A DNA stretch of 64,000 nt from SZAS-103 sp038216155 (GCA_038216155.1 JBBQQH010000003.1:1-64000), one strand, 5' to 3'. Numbered from the stretch's first letter, positions 44,432 to 54,335 are shown. The notes: generated from the sequence alone by a model not told the origin. Made by a program: numbers and translations.

Positions 44432-46336
44432 ATGAAACTGATCAAACCCGATCCGCTCAAGCCCAACCCTCTGGAATTGCTGGGTGGCTGGTTTGTGCCG
44501 ATCTGGGGCCGGGTCGATTGGGCGCTGGGGCATATGGGCCGCGGTCTGGCCAAGCTGCTGGGGTTCTGGTTCTATCCGCTGCTGATGGTGATCGCGTTGG
44601 GCTGGTTGTTGTATGACTGGTCCGGATTTCCGCTGTCGATGGACGGGCAGGGTCCGCGCAATCTGTCAGGGGTTGAGGACTCGATTTTCGATACTGCGAT
44701 TAACTGGCGACCGCACGAACCCAAGTCGTCCGGCCGCGTGGTTCTGGTGATGATCGACGAATGTTCGGCCAACTGGTTTCGCAGCCACGGGCAGGCGTCG
44801 TGGCCGTGGCCGCGCGATCGGCATGCAGATCTGTTGTCCGAACTGGGCGTGCGCGGCGTTTCGGCCGTCGGCTACGACGTGTTGTTCCTGGATGCTCAGC
44901 AACAGCAAGCCGCGTCGGATGACATGTTGGTTCAGGTCGCCAATTCGGGAGAACCTTTTTACTTCGGTATCTCGCGCGACGCCGATTCCGGCGTGGAAAT
45001 GCCGATCAGCCAGTGGCCCGGGGCAATCGCCCTGAAAAAGCATCCGAAAGTTGCGCCGACGGTGACCATCGTCCCGCCGTTCGATCGTTCGCTGGACGCA
45101 CGCAGCGGATTTTTGAACATCGCGCGTAGCGACGACGCGGTGTTGCGCGATATTGCGGTGTGGGAACGCAACGGCGACTGGGCGCTGCCCTCGCTGCCTG
45201 GCGCAGTGGCAGCGGCGGTGTTGCACAAACGGGTGACGACGTTCCCACAAACCATCCGGCTCAACTGGCGCAAGAACAGCCGACTGCCTGTGGTCAGCGC
45301 GGTCGATCTGCTGCCCGACAGCGGCATGCCGTGCCTGGCAAAGGGCGCGAAGCTGCCCGACTTCAAGGACAAGGTCGTGTTCGTCGGTTACAACGCGGTC
45401 GGCATCAACGACACCAAGCCGACCCCGATTGGCTCGATGCCCGGCGTCGAAGCACTGGCGGAAACGACCGAAAACCTGATCAGTAGCACCTACATCCGCA
45501 CGCCGCCGGATTCGATCAAGTACCTGCTGACGGCCGTAGTCATTCTGCTGACCGGGATGTCGTTCTATCGCGGCGAGCCCGCGATGGAAATCGACGCGGT
45601 GTTCAACCTCACACAGACGGTGCTGGTCCTGTTGGTGGTCGTGACATTGAGTTTCGGCACCTACTTTTTCGATTTTTTCACTGCGATCGGCGTGGCGGTG
45701 ATGTTCATCAGCGTTTGTCGCTGGTATTCAAACGTGATGCGGGCCGTCGCCACCGGCAGCGACGATCACGTACGCAAACTGGGCGACCGCGGCCGGTTGC
45801 ACGTCGCGTTCGTGCTGTTGCGAGTATTCGCCGATCCAGACACTGCCGCCGGACGCAAGGCGGCGCGTCGCGCGTTTTGGGAAATCAATGAATATCGCCG
45901 TCGCATCCGTCGCATCTGGTGGGCGAGGGCGAAGGGCAAGCTGATCGAGATTACGCCTGAGGTCAAGACGTGGCTCTCGGACGATTTCCGCGACGTAGTG
46001 CTCACCGCTTGGCACGCCAGTCACCGTGATGCGCTGCGGCGAATGGTCGAGTCGGACCTGGGCCATATCTATCGCAATGTGCAGGTTGCGGTCGAGCGCA
46101 GCAACCTCACCGCGAACGACCGCCTGGAAAGCTCGCTGACGGCCAAGATCGTCACTATCGATCTCAATAACCTCGACGAGGCCGAACGCCGCGCCATTTT
46201 GCGTTGTGCAATAGGAAGTTTGCTGGAAAGCCCGCCACGCGATAGCTTGCGGGTGCTCTTGCAGGAAAAGCTCGTCGAGGCATTCGCCACGCCGTTGTCC
46301 GAAGACACCTTGGAAGAAGGGGAGATAGCATCATGA
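44432..46336 (+). CDS. CHASE2-domain membrane protein
   Basis: Membrane sensor-like protein of 634 aa. One transmembrane helix near residues 45-65 leads to a periplasmic CHASE2 domain (about 75-345: VVLVMIDECSANWFRSHGQA, WPWPRDRHADLLSELGVRGV, VVFVGYNAVGINDTKPTPIG), followed by two or three helices (residues 355-435). The last 200 residues are a basic, helical cytoplasmic part (EINEYRRRIRRIWWARAKGK) with no kinase, cyclase or GGDEF motif that I recognise. CHASE2 proteins usually signal through such outputs. The stop overlaps the next gene by four bases (ATGA), so the partner protease is probably functionally linked. Confidence 0.8.
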   Translation: MKLIKPDPLKPNPLELLGGWFVPIWGRVDWALGHMGRGLAKLLGFWFYPLLMVIALGWLLYDWSGFPLSMDGQGPRNLSGVEDSIFDTAINWRPHEPKSSGRVVLVMIDECSANWFRSHGQASWPWPRDRHADLLSELGVRGVSAVGYDVLFLDAQQQQAASDDMLVQVANSGEPFYFGISRDADSGVEMPISQWPGAIALKKHPKVAPTVTIVPPFDRSLDARSGFLNIARSDDAVLRDIAVWERNGDWALPSLPGAVAAAVLHKRVTTFPQTIRLNWRKNSRLPVVSAVDLLPDSGMPCLAKGAKLPDFKDKVVFVGYNAVGINDTKPTPIGSMPGVEALAETTENLISSTYIRTPPDSIKYLLTAVVILLTGMSFYRGEPAMEIDAVFNLTQTVLVLLVVVTLSFGTYFFDFFTAIGVAVMFISVCRWYSNVMRAVATGSDDHVRKLGDRGRLHVAFVLLRVFADPDTAAGRKAARRAFWEINEYRRRIRRIWWARAKGKLIEITPEVKTWLSDDFRDVVLTAWHASHRDALRRMVESDLGHIYRNVQVAVERSNLTANDRLESSLTAKIVTIDLNNLDEAERRAILRCAIGSLLESPPRDSLRVLLQEKLVEAFATPLSEDTLEEGEIAS

Positions 46337-47715
46337 TCCGCAGGATTTCGTTGTTGACCGTTGGCATAGCGCTGGCCCTGGTGGCCTCGGCCGATGTGCA
46401 GCCCGGCGCGCAAGGCACCGTTTACCGCGACAAGGTCGCACTGCACGACAAGCCAGCAGTCACTGGCAAGGTTTTGACAACCTTGCAGCGCAGTGCGCCG
46501 GTTGCGGTCGACCAGCAGAACGGGCTGTGGTTTCAGATCCACACCAACGACAACAAGGCCGGCTACGTGCGCATCAACGAGGTGCGCCTGACCTCGACCA
46601 AGCCGGCTGGCGGCAGCGACAACATGGCGGCACTGGTGCGCGGCCACGGCAGCGGCAAGGTCAGCGAAACCGCCGGCGTGCGCGGGTTGGAAGAGAGTCA
46701 GCTCAAGGCTGCCAATTTCGATGCCACCCAGTTGGCCATGATGGAGGCCAATCGCGCCGATGTCGGCGCTGGCAACAGCTACGCCCGCAGCAAGCACTTG
46801 AGTGCGACCTCGTATCCGTATCCGGACGAGACCAAGGGCGCGCAAAAGCCGGGCAGTGAAAACCAGCCGCAGCGCGAGGAGCCTGCTGAGATGCCGCCCG
46901 AAGTCGCCTCGCGCAATCCCTTTGCCAAGTTGGGCGGCGCCTTCAAGGGCATGAAAAAATCGGGGATGCCGATGGGCGATCTGATGGATGCGGCGCTGTC
47001 GCCGGAGGAACAACAGGACGAACTCGCACTCGGTCCGCAGATCGCCGGTCGCGTGCTCGGCGCCGCTCCGCTATACAACGATCCAGCCGCGCAGCATCGC
47101 GTCAACGCGATCGGGCGCTGGGTCGCCTCGCAAACCTATCGCCCGGACTATCCGTGGACGTTCGCGATCATCGATCTGGACGAGTACAACGCGTTTGCGG
47201 CACCCGGCGGCTACGTGTTCATGACCCGTGGTTTGTATGACGTGCTGCAGTCCGACGACGAAGTGGCGGCGGTACTGGCGCACGAGATGAGCCACGTTGT
47301 GCAGCGCGATCAGTACAACGTGGTACGCAAGCAGAAGCGCGCCAAGATCGGGACCGACATTGCCAGCGGAATGCTGGTTGACCGGGTCGGCAATAGTGGG
47401 GGCGTTGGAGGGATGCTGAGCAAGACCGCTGCCAGTTACCTGGCCAAATTCGGCGCTACGCTGGTGTTGACGCATTTCGACCAGGCGGTGGAATACCGCG
47501 CTGACGATGCCGCCGAAGTCTATCTGGTGCGCGCCGGCTACAACCCGCTGGCGATGTATGCGGTGTTGCAGAAACTGGCTGGCGTGAGTACGTCGTCCAA
47601 ACGCCTTTCCACGTTGACCAAGTCGCATCCCAGCGCCAGCGCGCGCCTCGACAACCTCGACAAGCAGGGCCTGACCGCGATGGCGACTTACACCGATCGC
47701 AAGTACGTGAATTGA
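46333..47715 (+). CDS. Exported M48 metalloprotease with SH3b domain
   Basis: Periplasmic zinc protease of 460 aa: signal peptide, a bacterial SH3 domain (about residues 27-90, VYRDKVALHDKPAVTGKVLT, GLWFQIHTNDNKAGYVRI), a linker, and an M48 (HtpX/Oma1/LoiP-like) domain. The zinc motif is H317-E-M-S-H321 in AAVLAHEMSHVVQRDQYN; the third ligand Glu lies in FDQAVEYRADDAAEVY. Family segments include EYNAFAAPGGYVFMTRGLYD. The start overlaps the CHASE2 stop (ATGA). The order CHASE2 then M48 suggests a membrane sensor coupled to an envelope protease, by inference. Confidence 0.88.
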   Translation: MIRRISLLTVGIALALVASADVQPGAQGTVYRDKVALHDKPAVTGKVLTTLQRSAPVAVDQQNGLWFQIHTNDNKAGYVRINEVRLTSTKPAGGSDNMAALVRGHGSGKVSETAGVRGLEESQLKAANFDATQLAMMEANRADVGAGNSYARSKHLSATSYPYPDETKGAQKPGSENQPQREEPAEMPPEVASRNPFAKLGGAFKGMKKSGMPMGDLMDAALSPEEQQDELALGPQIAGRVLGAAPLYNDPAAQHRVNAIGRWVASQTYRPDYPWTFAIIDLDEYNAFAAPGGYVFMTRGLYDVLQSDDEVAAVLAHEMSHVVQRDQYNVVRKQKRAKIGTDIASGMLVDRVGNSGGVGGMLSKTAASYLAKFGATLVLTHFDQAVEYRADDAAEVYLVRAGYNPLAMYAVLQKLAGVSTSSKRLSTLTKSHPSASARLDNLDKQGLTAMATYTDRKYVN

Positions 47716-47868
47716 GCAGTCGTGGTAATCGCAAGCCGGGGGCGTCTGCTCCTGGATTACGGCTCAGAGCTTGAGCGGAGGCTGCGTCGAAATCATCGTC
47801 TGCGCGCACCCTCCGGCGTGCACCGGAACGTAGCAGCTGGATTCCATTCCCTGTCCAAAGAAGCACTC

Positions 47869-49206
47869 ATGCTTAAACTTTCGCGATCGCGTAAACCAGT
47901 TCAGTTATCAACGCTTGTGCTGGCGTTTGCGGTTGGCACACAATTTGCTCACGCCGCCGACAACCACGACCTTGCCGCGCAGTGGACGACCAAGCTGACG
48001 CCGCAGGTGCTCGCGTGGCGACGCGACATCCATCAGCATCCGGAATTGAGCAATCGAGAATTTCGCACCTCCGCGCTGGTGGCCAAACAGCTGAAAGCGC
48101 TGGGTCTCGAGGTCAAGACCAATGTCGCGCACACCGGTGTTGTTGCGCTGCTCAAGGGCGGCAAGCCCGGACCAAAGCTTGCGATTCGCGCCGACATGGA
48201 TGCGTTGCCGGTGACCGAGGAAGTCGATATTCCGTTCAAGTCGGTCGCGCAAGGGCATTACAACGGACACGACGTCGGCGTGATGCACGCCTGCGGCCAC
48301 GACGGCCACACCGCGATGCTGCTTGGCGTCGCGACGGCGATGGCGGGCATGCGCAAGGATCTTCCGGGCGAGGTGCTTTTCATCTTCCAGCCCGCCGAGG
48401 AAGGCGTGCCGACCGGCGAGGACGGCGGCGCAGCAATGATGCTGAAAGAAGGCATGTTCCGCGACTTCAATCCCGATGCTGTATTCGGCATGCATGTAGT
48501 GAGTTGGTTGAATAGCGGAACCGTCGAGGTGCATGCAGGTCCTGCGATGGCGGGATCTGACACGTTCGCGATGACAGTGCATGGCCGGCAGACGCACGGT
48601 GCGATGCCTTGGAACGGAATCGATCCGATCGTGATTTCGGCACAGATCATCAGCGCCGCGCAAACTATCGTCAGTCGGCGGCTGAATATCGGATCGCTGC
48701 CAGCGGTACTCACGTTCGGCGTGATCGAAGGTGGCACCCGCTTCAACATCGTGCCGGACAAGGTCGAGTTGCAAGGGACGTTGCGCACCTACGACACTGC
48801 AATGCGGCAACAGGCGATCGATGATCTGAAGGCGCTGGCCGAACACACCGCCCAAGCCAATGGCGGCAGCGCCGAGTTGACGATTCCAGTCGGCACCAGC
48901 AACCCGGTGCTGATCAACAATCCGGCGTTGTCGGCGCGGGTGACAGCGAGCATCGGCAACGCCATCGGACCCGATCACGTCATTGACGGTAAAGTGTGGA
49001 TGGCATCGGAAGATTTCGCCTGGCTGTCGAAGGACGTGCCGGGCGTGTACTTCTTCGTCGGTTCGACGCCGCCGGGGATGGATGTGGCCCAAGCGCCAGC
49101 GAATCATTCGCCGAAGTTCTTCCTCGATGAGGGCGCACTGCAGGTGGGAATGCACGCGATGCTGCAGGCGAGCCTGGATTTCCTGGCGACTGAATCCCGG
49201 AATTAA
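47869..49206 (+). CDS. Exported M20-family amidohydrolase
   Basis: Metal-dependent amidohydrolase of the M20D (hippurate hydrolase/IAA-amino-acid hydrolase) type, 445 aa, with a signal peptide (STLVLAFAVGTQFAHA). Family marks: RRDIHQHPELSNREFRTS, IRADMDALPVTEEVDIPF, MHACGHDGHTAMLLGVATAM with metal-binding His residues, and FIFQPAEEGVPTGEDGGAAM. The substrate cannot be read from sequence. The start at 47869 follows AAAGAAG and begins the signal peptide; the frame is open 49 codons earlier. It follows the M48 gene by 153 bases and is convergent with the diguanylate cyclase gene. Confidence 0.9.
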   Translation: MLKLSRSRKPVQLSTLVLAFAVGTQFAHAADNHDLAAQWTTKLTPQVLAWRRDIHQHPELSNREFRTSALVAKQLKALGLEVKTNVAHTGVVALLKGGKPGPKLAIRADMDALPVTEEVDIPFKSVAQGHYNGHDVGVMHACGHDGHTAMLLGVATAMAGMRKDLPGEVLFIFQPAEEGVPTGEDGGAAMMLKEGMFRDFNPDAVFGMHVVSWLNSGTVEVHAGPAMAGSDTFAMTVHGRQTHGAMPWNGIDPIVISAQIISAAQTIVSRRLNIGSLPAVLTFGVIEGGTRFNIVPDKVELQGTLRTYDTAMRQQAIDDLKALAEHTAQANGGSAELTIPVGTSNPVLINNPALSARVTASIGNAIGPDHVIDGKVWMASEDFAWLSKDVPGVYFFVGSTPPGMDVAQAPANHSPKFFLDEGALQVGMHAMLQASLDFLATESRN

Positions 49207-49254
49207 TTGCATGGCATCGCGGCCGCTTGATGTCGCGTGCGGCTGGCAGCTCGA

Positions 49255-52200
49255 TTAAATGTCGAAGTCGGTGCCGGGGCCCTCCGACATATCTGGCTGC
49301 GCCGTGAATTCGTCCCGAACGCAAACGCGATTGCGCCCGTCGCGCTTGGCTTGGTAAAGCGCCATGTCCGCATCGCGCAGCATGCGATGCGCATCTTCGC
49401 GATTAGCCAATACAGCCGAGGCGACTCCAGCGCTGATGGTGACGCGCATGGTCTGGGCAGTGCCGGGCACGTCGATGTCGCACGCTGCGACGGCTTCGCG
49501 GAAGCCTTCAGCCAAGGTCACTGCAATCGCGATATCGGTGGCGGGCAACAGGCAGGCGAATTCCTCGCCACCATAGCGTGCGACCAAAGCCTCGGCTGGC
49601 GCGCAAAGCAGCATCCGGCTAGCAACCCCGCGCAGGGCTTCGTCGCCGGCGGGATGGCCGAAGCGGTCGTTGTAGGCTTTGAAGTGGTCGACGTCGACCA
49701 GGATCAATGCGGTGCGCGTGCCATCGGTAGGAGGAGGTTGATCGAGGCGTTCCAACAGGCTCCGACGATTGGCCAGGCCGGTGAGGGCATCGTGGTAGGA
49801 CAATTCGAGCAGCCGCGCATTGGCGGCGTCCAACTCGGCGGTGCGTTCGGCAACTCGACGCTCGAGGGAACGGCGACGCGCCTGCAAACCGCGCATGCGC
49901 AGCAACGCCATCACATAGCCAAGCAGCAGGACGACCAGAGCCGCTAGCGCAATCGCCCACCAGCGCTGCCACCAGTGTGCGGCGACCATGATCGGCAGGT
50001 CGATCGTACGGCTGATGTTGCCGGCATGGTCGCGCGCTTCCACGCGCAATCGATAGTCGCCCGGCGGCAGCGAATTGAACGTGCGCGACGGCTGCGCAGT
50101 CCATTCGCCTGGCTTGTCTTCATAGCCGATCAGTTGCGTGCGGAAGCGCGATTCGCCTTCGCGCGACCACGACAGCAACGCGAATTCGACATCGATATTT
50201 TTTACACCGGCCCCGACCTGGAGTGCAGGAACCGAGGCCATGCCGTGATCGCCGGATGTGGTCTGCTCCGGCATCGAGTCGATCTGCTTGCCATCGATGG
50301 ACACCTGCGTGATACGCAGCGGTTTGGGCTGCGTGTCCTGTGACGCGCCGCGCGGATCGTAAACGGTCAGGCCGCCCAGAGTGCCCGCCCAATAACGGTC
50401 GTGCGCGTCGATGAATTGTGCGTTGGTATTGCACTCATCGTGCACCATGCCGTCCTTGCGCGTGAACACACGCGCGTTGTAGCCGCGCGAGGCCGGTACT
50501 AGTTGTTGCACGCCATTGTTGGTGCAGATGTAAATGCGGCCGGTCGAATCGCGCAAAGCACCATATGCGCTAGCGTCGGGCGCGGGTGGCAGGGTGTCCT
50601 GCAAAGGCCGGGGATGCGATGGGTCGCTGACATCCACGCGCGTGATACCAGTGCTTGAGGTGCCGATCCACAGGATCGGAGATCCGTCGGCATCGTTGAG
50701 CAGGCTGAGGCTCATGAGGTCGGCGTCGGGCAGCCCGGCGCTGCGCGCAAACAGGTCCCACTTCTGACCATCAAAACGCGCCAGACCCTGATCGGTGCTT
50801 GCCCACAGCCACTGCCGGCCCTTGCGGTCGATTTGCTGCTGAAGCTTGATCACGCGCCACTGATCAACCACACCCGCGGCGCGAAACGCGGTCCACTGGC
50901 CATTTCGCAGTCGATAAATTCCTGACTGCCGAGTCGCCACCCATTGTTCCTCGGCGCCATCGATCGTGCGGACCAGCGTGTCCAAGGGTGCTTCGCCAGC
51001 GTCCTTCGGCCACGGCGTGAGAACTGGCTCGAACACGGGCGTGTCCGCATCACGCATGCGCACCCGCAGCAATTCGCCGCCGCGCAAGCCGACCCATCGT
51101 GTACGGGTGCCGTCCCGGGCTTGGGTGGCCACCACCATGCTCACGCTGGGCGCAGGCAAGCTGCCGTCGGCTGCCGTGAAGCGATGCCAGCTGTCATGCG
51201 TGTACAGCGCCAGTCCGTCGTCGCTGGCACCCACCCAGAGCCGTTCGCCGCCTTGGTCATCCGGTTCCAGCAGCACGCCGAAGACGCCGATCGAACCGGC
51301 GCCCATCAGCGAGGCGGTGGTCCAGGCGTTGCCACCGAGCACCGTTCGCGAGACGCCGGATTCGGTGGCCAGCCAGATCACGTCTTCGCCGCCCGGGCTG
51401 TGCCAGACATTCAATCCGCGGATCACGTTTGATGGCAATCCATACCGTCGATCAAAGATCTGGACATGGTCATCGTGAACGCGCAGCAGACCCGATCGCG
51501 ACGAGATCCAGATTGCGCGGTCCCCGCTTGGCAGTGGGCGCACAGCCATGTCGTAGAGTTCGTTGGTCGGCAGTTCGCCGCCTTCCTTCGACCAGCGCTT
51601 CAGACCGTCGCCCGACAGCCGCCACAAGCCATCGCCGAACACGGAAACCCAAAGTTCCTCGCGCCCTTGGTATTCGGTGGCCAACAGGTACTCGACCTGC
51701 GATGAATCGAGGCCTTCGGCATGCCATTGCCGCCAGCCTTTCGTGCCATCGTCGCGGTACCAGAGTCCCTGACTACCGGTGCCGACCCACTGGCGCCGGT
51801 GACCGTCGAGGCGCAGGGTTTGCGCCATCGACAAGATCGGCCCATGCGGCAAGCCGTTGTTGTCCGGATCGCCTTGCCAATGCCCGTTGCGGCGCACCAT
51901 CAAACCCTTGTCCCAGGTCACCGCCCACAACGTGGATCCGCCACCCGCATCGAGGGTTTCGGCAAATCGCCGCACCTGTTGCGATGGCAGGCCGGTACTG
52001 ATGTTTTCGACATGCCAGCGGCGCCCGTCGTAACGGGCCAATCCGTCACTGCGGAAAGCCGCCCACAGGGTGCCGCCCCGATCCACGCGCACGCTGTCGA
52101 CCGGATGGGCCATGGTCGGATCGTCGCTACCGACCCAGCGGTGTCCGTCGTAGGGGAAGACTCCCGCCGGCGAAGCCGCCCAGACAAAGCCGTCACGATC

Positions 52201-52395
52201 GGTGGCGACGGCAACGGTGACGGCGTCGGGCAGCCCATCGCGTGCCGAGAAGTTGGTAAAGGTCGGGGCGCCGAGATCCAGCAGGTTTAGCGGTCGCGTT
52301 TCCGATGCCGCGGATGTATGTCTGGCCGAGGCCCAGCTCGTTGCACCCAGCAGCAGCAAGACGAGCGAGACAATGGTCCTGGAAATGACCTGCAA
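49255..52395 (-). CDS. Diguanylate cyclase with periplasmic two-component propeller
   Basis: Large membrane-bound c-di-GMP synthase, 1046 aa. A signal peptide precedes about 700 residues of regulator-propeller (Reg_prop) repeats such as GLPSNVIRGLNVWHSPGG, then a Y_Y_Y domain (LPPGDYRLRVEARDHAGNIS), one transmembrane helix (WWAIALAALVVLLLGYVMAL), a short coiled coil and a GGDEF domain (LSYHDALTGLANRRSLLERL, VARYGGEEFACLLP). GGEEF is an active-type signature; the RxxD inhibition site is absent. The start is TTG at 52395, with GAAGGG seven bases upstream and a signal peptide right after it; the open frame extends 19 codons further. The ligand is unknown, carbohydrate-derived signals being common in this class. 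Confidence 0.9.
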   Translation of the reverse strand: MQVISRTIVSLVLLLLGATSWASARHTSAASETRPLNLLDLGAPTFTNFSARDGLPDAVTVAVATDRDGFVWAASPAGVFPYDGHRWVGSDDPTMAHPVDSVRVDRGGTLWAAFRSDGLARYDGRRWHVENISTGLPSQQVRRFAETLDAGGGSTLWAVTWDKGLMVRRNGHWQGDPDNNGLPHGPILSMAQTLRLDGHRRQWVGTGSQGLWYRDDGTKGWRQWHAEGLDSSQVEYLLATEYQGREELWVSVFGDGLWRLSGDGLKRWSKEGGELPTNELYDMAVRPLPSGDRAIWISSRSGLLRVHDDHVQIFDRRYGLPSNVIRGLNVWHSPGGEDVIWLATESGVSRTVLGGNAWTTASLMGAGSIGVFGVLLEPDDQGGERLWVGASDDGLALYTHDSWHRFTAADGSLPAPSVSMVVATQARDGTRTRWVGLRGGELLRVRMRDADTPVFEPVLTPWPKDAGEAPLDTLVRTIDGAEEQWVATRQSGIYRLRNGQWTAFRAAGVVDQWRVIKLQQQIDRKGRQWLWASTDQGLARFDGQKWDLFARSAGLPDADLMSLSLLNDADGSPILWIGTSSTGITRVDVSDPSHPRPLQDTLPPAPDASAYGALRDSTGRIYICTNNGVQQLVPASRGYNARVFTRKDGMVHDECNTNAQFIDAHDRYWAGTLGGLTVYDPRGASQDTQPKPLRITQVSIDGKQIDSMPEQTTSGDHGMASVPALQVGAGVKNIDVEFALLSWSREGESRFRTQLIGYEDKPGEWTAQPSRTFNSLPPGDYRLRVEARDHAGNISRTIDLPIMVAAHWWQRWWAIALAALVVLLLGYVMALLRMRGLQARRRSLERRVAERTAELDAANARLLELSYHDALTGLANRRSLLERLDQPPPTDGTRTALILVDVDHFKAYNDRFGHPAGDEALRGVASRMLLCAPAEALVARYGGEEFACLLPATDIAIAVTLAEGFREAVAACDIDVPGTAQTMRVTISAGVASAVLANREDAHRMLRDADMALYQAKRDGRNRVCVRDEFTAQPDMSEGPGTDFDI

Positions 52396-52521
52396 TTCGT
52401 TTCCCTTCCGGTTCGAGTACGCCGCAGGTACGCGGTTCGGCCAGTACCGCATATGCAGGAAGGCGAGGATGTGCCTTCCAATGCGATGCGGATTTTTTTT
52501 CCTGCGGGGGCAGGGGCGTAT

Positions 52522-53292
52522 TCAGTGCCGCGCGGCTTCCACTTCTGAAGCGAGACGATCCGAGTCCGCACGCGCGGTGCCAATGACGATCTCCGATACG
52601 CGTAGCGTGGCTTCCCACATTCGGAGATTCTGCAACAGGGTATCCGAACTTCGGTATGTGTCGAGGATTGACGCCGCCTGTTCTTCGCTGATTGGCGCAG
52701 GGCAGTCGATCAATTCCTGTCGCACGCCCACGAGTTGGCGAAAGCATTTGTTCCAGATGTATTGTTGAAGGGCCCAGGGAGTCAGCCCACGGATCTGCAT
52801 GCGATAGACCGGGTCGTGGTGAGGCAGGCTGGCTCGCGGGCCGGTACCCGACAGACGATAGTAGTCGGCCAGTCGCTTGCGCAGGCCTTCGTTGACGATC
52901 AGGCCAAGGTCGCCACCATCGCGCATTTCGCGAAACGTCGTGTCCTCAAATTCGAAAGGCATCAGTTGGCCGGCTTGATAGTAGGCCAGGACGGCCTTCC
53001 AGTTCGATTCGCCGCTGTGCTGCCCGGATTCGGCGTAGGCCATCGCCGCGTTGGCGTAGCTCGAGACTTTTGCCCAGAACGCCAGCGTGGCGTCAATGTT
53101 CTGGCGATCGGCCACCAGTTCGGCATGGATGCGTCGATAGTAGCTGTCGGCATGGCCGCGATCGAGCCGATCCTGATTCCAGTTGTTGACCTGTAGCGCC
53201 AGTAGGATACCGACGACGACGATCACCAATTCGATGATCGCCGCCATCCAGTCGTGCTGGCGCAATCGCGCCGCGAGTTTCAGTAGAGGCAT
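52522..53292 (-). CDS. DUF6090-type single-pass membrane protein
   Basis: Membrane protein of 256 aa with no known function. A transmembrane helix near the N-terminus carries the family hallmark (IIELVIVVVGILLALQVNNW), followed by a mostly helical periplasmic domain (YYRRIHAELVADRQNIDATL, FREMRDGGDLGLIVNEGLRK). The start at 53292 has AGAGGA eight bases upstream. It lies 126 bases upstream of the diguanylate cyclase on the same strand and might share its transcript. Assignment is by the N-terminal pattern and general layout. Confidence 0.75.
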   Translation of the reverse strand: MPLLKLAARLRQHDWMAAIIELVIVVVGILLALQVNNWNQDRLDRGHADSYYRRIHAELVADRQNIDATLAFWAKVSSYANAAMAYAESGQHSGESNWKAVLAYYQAGQLMPFEFEDTTFREMRDGGDLGLIVNEGLRKRLADYYRLSGTGPRASLPHHDPVYRMQIRGLTPWALQQYIWNKCFRQLVGVRQELIDCPAPISEEQAASILDTYRSSDTLLQNLRMWEATLRVSEIVIGTARADSDRLASEVEAARH

Positions 53293-53411
53293 CCGCGCAT
53301 TCCTCTGCAAAGCGCATCTTGGCGCTGGCATCGCGCGCTGCGCGGACCATGGAACATCCGCGCCTCGGCCGAAAGTTCTCGCTGCTTAGCGCACTTCAAG
53401 TCGCAAGAAGT

Positions 53412-53957
53412 TTACTTCTTCAACGCCGTCACCGCGTCGAGTGTTTCCTTAACGTGGTTTTTGGGATTGAGCGCCGAATAGACGTGCGCGATGGTGCCGT
53501 CTGGCGCAATCACATAAGAGACGCGATCGGCCCACGAGGGCTTCATCTTGAGGGTGGCATCGTATTGGCCAGCGATCTTTGCGCCCTCATCGGCAGCGAC
53601 TGGAAACTTGCCGCCGCAGTGTTCGGTTTCCTTGGAGAAGTCGGCAAGCTCCGTGGTGTTGCCGGCGGTCACGCCAATGACAGTCGCACCCTGCGCCTTG
53701 AACTGATCGATCGCCTCGGAAAACAGGTGCGCTTCAAGATTGCAGCCCGACGTGTGCGCGGCCGGGAAGAAATAGACAACAACCGGACCCTTTTTCAGCG
53801 CATCGGCGAGGTCGTAGGTGAACGGCTTGCCGGCGAGATAGGCGGGTGCGGTGAATTCGGGCGCGCGCGCGCCGACCTTGAGTGCAGCGCTGGCGGCAGG
53901 GGCCAGCATCAGCGTGGCAACGGCGCCGACTGCGGCTAGTGTCAGGGGATGTTTCAT
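53412..53957 (-). CDS. Exported peroxiredoxin, BCP-like with unusual Cys spacing
   Basis: AhpC/TSA-family protein of 181 aa with a signal peptide (LTLAAVGAVATLMLAPAASA), so periplasmic. The fold is clear (GARAPEFTAPAYLAGKPFTY, VVVYFFPAAHTSGCNLEAHL, SWADRVSYVIAPDGTIAHVY). The peroxidatic Cys is in TSGC. The resolving Cys five residues later, found in typical BCP/PrxQ enzymes (TPGCTxxAC), is absent; a second Cys lies in TEHCGGKFPVAADEG instead. The start at 53957 has AGGAG eight bases upstream. It is a separate transcription unit, divergent from the histidine phosphatase gene. Confidence 0.87.
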   Translation of the reverse strand: MKHPLTLAAVGAVATLMLAPAASAALKVGARAPEFTAPAYLAGKPFTYDLADALKKGPVVVYFFPAAHTSGCNLEAHLFSEAIDQFKAQGATVIGVTAGNTTELADFSKETEHCGGKFPVAADEGAKIAGQYDATLKMKPSWADRVSYVIAPDGTIAHVYSALNPKNHVKETLDAVTALKK

Positions 53958-54193
53958 GGGGAATGCTCCTGTGAAGGGCATTCCTTATACACCGGCCGCG
54001 GTGCGCGTCTGGTGAACGTATTGTGCAGGTTGAACGAGTTTCCGGGAACTCTCATTTGCGCGTATCCACAAGGACCGGCATTCGACGTCACCCGATCGTA
54101 ACGGGCGACTATTCGGTAGCAGCGCGCACCTGATGCGTCGACGCTGATCTTGCATTGCTGCTCGCCGGCGGGCCTGCAATAGTTGAGCCCCAA
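53954..54193 (-). pseudogene. Possible decayed small secreted-protein ORF
   Basis: Open frame in the 378-base gap 53958-54335. From a TTG at 54193 it reads a Cys-spaced, protein-like sequence (LNYCRPAGEQQCKISVDASG, then ARCYRIVARYDRVTSNAGPC and GYAQMRVPGNSFNLHNTF). The frame is open without any start codon back to a TGA near 54252. No ribosome site or family match is recognised. It could be the remnant of a secreted protein or chance. Nothing else was seen in this gap. Confidence 0.2.
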
Positions 54194-54335
54194 CTCGGAC
54201 TGAAGCGCTCCATGCGGATAAGCTCGGACACTCGCCCTGCACGCACGCCTTCAAGCCGAGGAATCATGGCGCCGGTTCGTTGCAAACTCGCCAGTCCGGC
54301 AGGCGGTACGAGTCATTTCCAGAAAGGAACAATCG

